Source: Planctomycetota bacterium (GTDB taxonomy: Bacteria; Planctomycetota; Planctomycetia; Gemmatales; Gemmataceae). Taken from it: a stretch of DNA of 42,939 nucleotides. Made by a program: the position numbers and the translations under genes. Below, piece by piece: positions 37,949 to 42,939 of the stretch; within the stretch, counting starts at the first letter, position 1, and the number at the start of each line of letters is the position of its first letter. Location: assembly GCA_016872595.1 (NCBI GenBank), contig VGZJ01000017.1, positions 1 through 42,939 on the forward strand, read 5' to 3'. The notes below the pieces were generated by a model. The model was not told the origin of the DNA. It searched no databases and saw only the letters and a list, made by a program, of their open reading frames with translations.

Positions 37949-38325
37949 TGCGCGGGCAACACGCCATCCTGTGCGCGGTCCTGGCTCTGGTCGGCGGCGG
38001 CACGCGCGCCGCGGAACCAGCCCCGCTGCCGCGCGCGGTTTTGAACTGGACCGTGCGCGCCCTCAGCACCGACAAGGGCACGATCGCCAACCTCACGATG
38101 ACCGGGGACGGGTTCGCGAAGCCACTCGACCTCAAGGCCGATGTCGATGCGCTCACGTAGTAGCTCAAGGAACTGGCCGCGGCGCACAAGGGCACGCGCA
38201 TGATGCTGACCTTCGAGATCGACAACAAGTTGCTCCAAGCATCCGTAGTGCTGCTCATCGATCTGTCGGTTCGCGCCGGGTTCGAGGACGTGTCGCCGGT
38301 CCCAATCGACCCGAAAGACCGCTAG
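37948..38325 (+). pseudogene. ExbD-like secreted protein interrupted by tandem in-frame TAG TAG
   Basis: 70 codons (MRGQHAILCAVLALVGGGTRAAE...LKADVDALT), TAG TAG (38158-38163), then same frame LKELAAAHKGTRMMLTFEIDNKLLQASVVLLIDLSVRAGFEDVSPVPIDPKDR, TAG at 38323-38325. Confidence 0.7.
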
Positions 38326-38351
38326 CCCCATCGGTTCCCAGAGGTCTGGTC

Positions 38352-39773
<1,422 letters not shown>

Positions 39774-39782
39774 TCGCGCGCT

Positions 39783-40547
39783 TCACCCCGCGCGTAACAC
39801 GACGACGGCGTAGCGGCACCAGTTGCCGAGCGCGGGGACTGCGCGCAGGAGGCGGGCGTCGAGCGCGTCGAACAGTGCCAGCGCGCGGCGGTTCCGCCAC
39901 ACGCGCCGTACCATGCCGAACAGTTGGTAGCCGCGCACATCGACCGCGGGGAACAGGTCGCGCAACGGGCGCAGGTCGCGCCGCCTCAGCGGCCGCTCGT
40001 CCGGGGTGCGGTCCTTGCCGGGGTACGGCAACGCGCGCCGCGCGAACCCCAACACCGGGTTCCCGCCCCACGGCTCGCAGAACACCGCCACCCCGCCCGG
40101 CTTCAGCACGCGCTTCAGCTCGCGCCCGGCGCGGCCGAGGTCGAGGTGGTGCAGGATCGCGTTCCCCCAAACGGCGTCGAAGCTCGCGCTCTCGAACGGC
40201 AGTTCCTCGCCGTCCGCAGTCACGCACTCGACGCGCACGCCGTTGGCCGCGGCGCGAGCGCGGCACTCGCTCACGTAGCCCGGTGACAGGTCGAACGCGG
40301 TCACGGCGGCCCCAGCGCGGGCCATCGTGACCGCGGCCATGCCGTGCCCGCAGCCGTAATCGAGGGCGCGCGCGCCGCGCAGGTTCCCCAGTGCCGCGAA
40401 CGCCGGGCGCACCCACGTCTCGTGATCGAGGTAGGCTTCGGAATCGAACGCGAGATGGGCCGCGCCGGACCCGAAGCTCGCGGCGCGGTGCGCGGCCTGT
40501 TCGTCGTGGAATCGCTGCTCGCTCTGGCGGCGGTCCGTGCCGGTCAT
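39783..40547 (-). CDS. Class I SAM-dependent methyltransferase
   Basis: ALDYGCGHGMAAVTMARAGAAVTAFDLSPGYV, FDAVWGNAILHHLDLGRAGRELKRVLKPGGVAVFCEP. Confidence 0.88.
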   Translation of the reverse strand: MTGTDRRQSEQRFHDEQAAHRAASFGSGAAHLAFDSEAYLDHETWVRPAFAALGNLRGARALDYGCGHGMAAVTMARAGAAVTAFDLSPGYVSECRARAAANGVRVECVTADGEELPFESASFDAVWGNAILHHLDLGRAGRELKRVLKPGGVAVFCEPWGGNPVLGFARRALPYPGKDRTPDERPLRRRDLRPLRDLFPAVDVRGYQLFGMVRRVWRNRRALALFDALDARLLRAVPALGNWCRYAVVVLRAG

Positions 40548-40577
40548 GTTCTGTCCTCATACCGAACGTGCGCGGCG

Positions 40578-41519
40578 TTAGAACGCCAGCAGCGTCGCGG
40601 GCACCATAGCGTACCCGCCCACGCAGATGGCGACGACCCCGACCATCGCTGCGAACAGCCACAGTGTGCTCTTCTGCTTGCGGGCCAGAGCCAGCGACGA
40701 CGCGACCGCGCCGATCTGGGCCACCAGCATTGCGTACGACAGGTAGTCGCTCTTTTTGCGGTGCTTCTCGCTCTCCGCCGTGCTGACCTTCACCCGCACG
40801 TCGTACAGGAACCCCAGCCCCTAATTCAAGCGGGACTCGGCCCGGTAACGGCGCTCTTCGAGGTCGAACCCGGCGGCTTGCGACGCGGTGGCGCGGGCCG
40901 CTTTCTTCGCCGCGTCCGGGTCGCCGTCCTTGATGACCGGTTGCGCGCGCGCCAGAACCGCGGCGGCCTTCAGGATCGGGTCCCAGTCCTTGTCGGTCTG
41001 CTCGTTGAACTTCTCCGCGTCGTCGATGGCCTTGTTGATCTTCGCCATATCGACCTTGCGGGCCTTCTTGAGCAACTCGGTTTCGGGTTCGCGTTGTTCG
41101 AGCGCCTCGCGCAACTCCTTGATGGCCGCGTCGTCGATGTCGGGGAGCTTGACCGGGGGCGGGCCGCCCTTGTCGCCGCGCTCCGTGAGCCACGCCCGGG
41201 CCTTCACCGCCTCCGGCGCGGACGGCGACAGGAAGAACGGTTCGGCGTAACCACACGTCGCTCGCATCTGCGCCGCGGTGGTCTGCATGATGAGCGCGCG
41301 GTCGCGCTTGAACCCGGCCAGCGTCCACTGGTTCGTGGACTTGGACTGGTCCTGCGCGGCCTGCGATTTCCAGTACATCGCCTCTTGGAGCGCGCCGTTG
41401 GACATCGACGCGAACACGGTCGCCAGTGCGGTCAGCGCGATCGGGAGCGCGGCCCCGATCTTGTCAAGGAAGCCCCTCGGTTCTTCGGGCTTCGGTTCGT
41501 TCGGCGCGGGGTCACTCAT
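40578..41519 (-). pseudogene. DUF4337-like membrane protein gene interrupted by one in-frame TAG
   Basis: Minus frame 41519-40824 encodes MSDPAPNEPKPEEPRGFLDKIGAALPIALTALATVFA...ERRYRAESRLN, TAG (40823-40821), same frame continues GLGFLYDVRVKVSTAESEKHRKKSDYLSYAMLVAQIGAVASSLALARKQKSTLWLFAAMVGVVAICVGGYAMVPATLLAF. Confidence 0.75.
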
Positions 41520-41696
41520 GGTGGTACGTCCTTGAAGGCGCAGCGGTGGGGGTAGTGTAACGCCCGGCGGCGCGGCGGTCACGGTCGGTCGCGCGAACTT
41601 CGCGCGAGCCTCGCGCCGCCTCGGATTGGCGGTTGTCTTCGCGATCGCGAACGCGCAGAATGGTCTTCCCGCCCGAACCTCTTCGAGAGCCGTCGT

Positions 41697-42821
41697 ATGA
41701 CCCGCTGCCGCCTCGCCCTGTTCGCCATCGGCGTCTTCGCCCTGTTGCCGGCCGCGCGCGTGACCGCGCAGCCCGCGCCCGTGAAGGCCCATACCGCGCT
41801 CGTCCACTGCGTGGCCGTGTCGCCGGACGGGAAGACCCTCGCCACCGCCGGGTTCGACAACACCGTGAAGCTGTGGGACATCGGTGCGGACGGCGCGCTG
41901 AAGCCAACCAAGATTCTGACCGGGCACACCGGCCCCGTGTATGCGGTCGCTTTCCACCCCACCGACCCGAAGATCGTCGCCACCGCGAGCCAAGACAAGA
42001 CCGCGCGCATCTGGGACGTTAGCAACGTCAAGAAGGCCGACGGGAAGGGGGCCGCGGACGGGGTGGCCGAGGTCGCCGCGCCCAAGTTCGAGTTGAAGAG
42101 CCACACCGACATCGTGGACACTATCGCCTTCAGCCCGGACGGAAAGTCGCTCGCCACCGGCGGCGCGGACAAGTCCGTGAAACTGTGGAACCAGACCGAC
42201 GGCAAGGAACTGAAGGCGCTCGGCGCGCACGACGGCTCGGTGTACGCGGTCGCGTTCAGTCCCGATAGCAAGCTGCTGGCCTCCGCGGGCGCGGGCAAAG
42301 ACAACCTCGTGAGAATTTGGGACGTGAAGGAACAGAAGGAACTGACACAGCTCAGGGGCCACGAACAGCCGGTCACGTCGGTGGTGTTCTCCGGCGATAC
42401 CGACGTGGTCACAGTGTCGATGGACCGCACGATCCGCGTATGGAACGTGAAGAACCCGCCGCCGCTCAAGAAGGAGGAGCCGAAGAAGGAAGAACCGAAG
42501 AAGGTCGATCCCAAAGACCCGAAGAAGGACCCGCCGAAGGACGAGCCGAAGAAGGTGGAGAAAGACCCGAAGGAAGTGAAGCAACTCGGCCCGACCACGG
42601 ACGACCCGTATTCGGTCGCGTGGTCGCCCGGTACGAAGACGCTCGCGGTGTGCGGCTATTCGGGGCAGATCACCATTTGGACGCTCGACGCGGACAAGCC
42701 GAAAGCGACAAAGGTGGTGAAGTCGCCGGGGTACTGTGTCGCGTTCAGCGGTGACGGCAAGTTGGTGTTCAGCGGCCACGACAACGGGAACGTGGCGATC
42801 AATCCGGCCGCGGCGAAGTAG
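41697..42821 (+). CDS. WD40 repeat protein (secreted) with K/E/P-rich insert
   Basis: HTALVHCVAVSPDGKTLATAGFDNTVKLWDIG; HTGPVYAVAFHPTDPKIVATASQDKTARIWDV; further WD repeats; signal peptide. Confidence 0.88.
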   Translation: MTRCRLALFAIGVFALLPAARVTAQPAPVKAHTALVHCVAVSPDGKTLATAGFDNTVKLWDIGADGALKPTKILTGHTGPVYAVAFHPTDPKIVATASQDKTARIWDVSNVKKADGKGAADGVAEVAAPKFELKSHTDIVDTIAFSPDGKSLATGGADKSVKLWNQTDGKELKALGAHDGSVYAVAFSPDSKLLASAGAGKDNLVRIWDVKEQKELTQLRGHEQPVTSVVFSGDTDVVTVSMDRTIRVWNVKNPPPLKKEEPKKEEPKKVDPKDPKKDPPKDEPKKVEKDPKEVKQLGPTTDDPYSVAWSPGTKTLAVCGYSGQITIWTLDADKPKATKVVKSPGYCVAFSGDGKLVFSGHDNGNVAINPAAAK

Positions 42822-42939
42822 CGGCCGGCTCGCCCGGCGGCGGGGGCGGCTCGATGCGCAGCGGCGGGGCCGGCTTCGGCTGCGCCGGCGCGATGGCGTC
42901 GCGCGAGAGCCACACGGCTCGCCCGCCGCGCAGCAGCGG
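42799..42939 (-). CDS. C-terminal fragment of a minus-strand protein, Pro-rich tail (5' part outside window)
   Basis: Minus frame: PLLRGGRAVWLSRDAIAPAQPKPAPPLRIEPPPPPGEPAATSPRPD*; overlaps the end of the WD40 gene by 23 bp. Confidence 0.4.
   Translation of the reverse strand, partial: PLLRGGRAVWLSRDAIAPAQPKPAPPLRIEPPPPPGEPAATSPRPD

Noticed and set aside
37971-38351. N-terminal extension of the DUF1501 ORF back to 37971
   Set aside because: Overlaps the ExbD-like gene in another frame; R/G-rich shadow sequence; ATG at 38352 begins a typical DUF1501 N-terminus.

Overview
High-GC bacterial chromosome segment. Gene content (PSCyt/PSD-type DUF1549/DUF1553, DUF1592-type, DUF1552 and DUF1501 proteins, and an ECF sigma factor fused to a membrane-anchored sensor-like region) points to a Gemmata-like planctomycete; this taxonomy is an inference. 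Recognisable housekeeping genes are rpiA, a fabZ-like gene, trmB, a phosphoglucomutase/phosphomannomutase, birA, nadC, alpha-glucan phosphorylase, a gmhA-like SIS gene, selB, and an AraC/Ogt-type ada. There are no rRNA or tRNA genes and no CRISPR arrays that I can support. The most interesting signals are: (1) two otherwise intact genes about 2.5 kb apart interrupted in frame by amber codons (TAG TAG in an ExbD-like gene, TAG in a DUF4337-like gene), all compatible with CAG(Gln)->TAG; (2) a perfect 37-bp-arm palindrome separating a lipoprotein-like ORF from a start-less PDZ reading frame; (3) a 14-codon ghost tail of a second DUF1592-type gene that differs from the intact copy almost only at synonymous positions; (4) a two-gene cassette of secreted cysteine-pair proteins, one with 11 CC pairs; (5) several intergenic palindromes, some of them palindromes built from smaller palindromes; (6) a HAD-like protein lacking the nucleophile Asp; (7) an ECF sigma fusion carrying a CxxCH motif. 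All calls come from reading the sequence and translations by eye; no database search was run.
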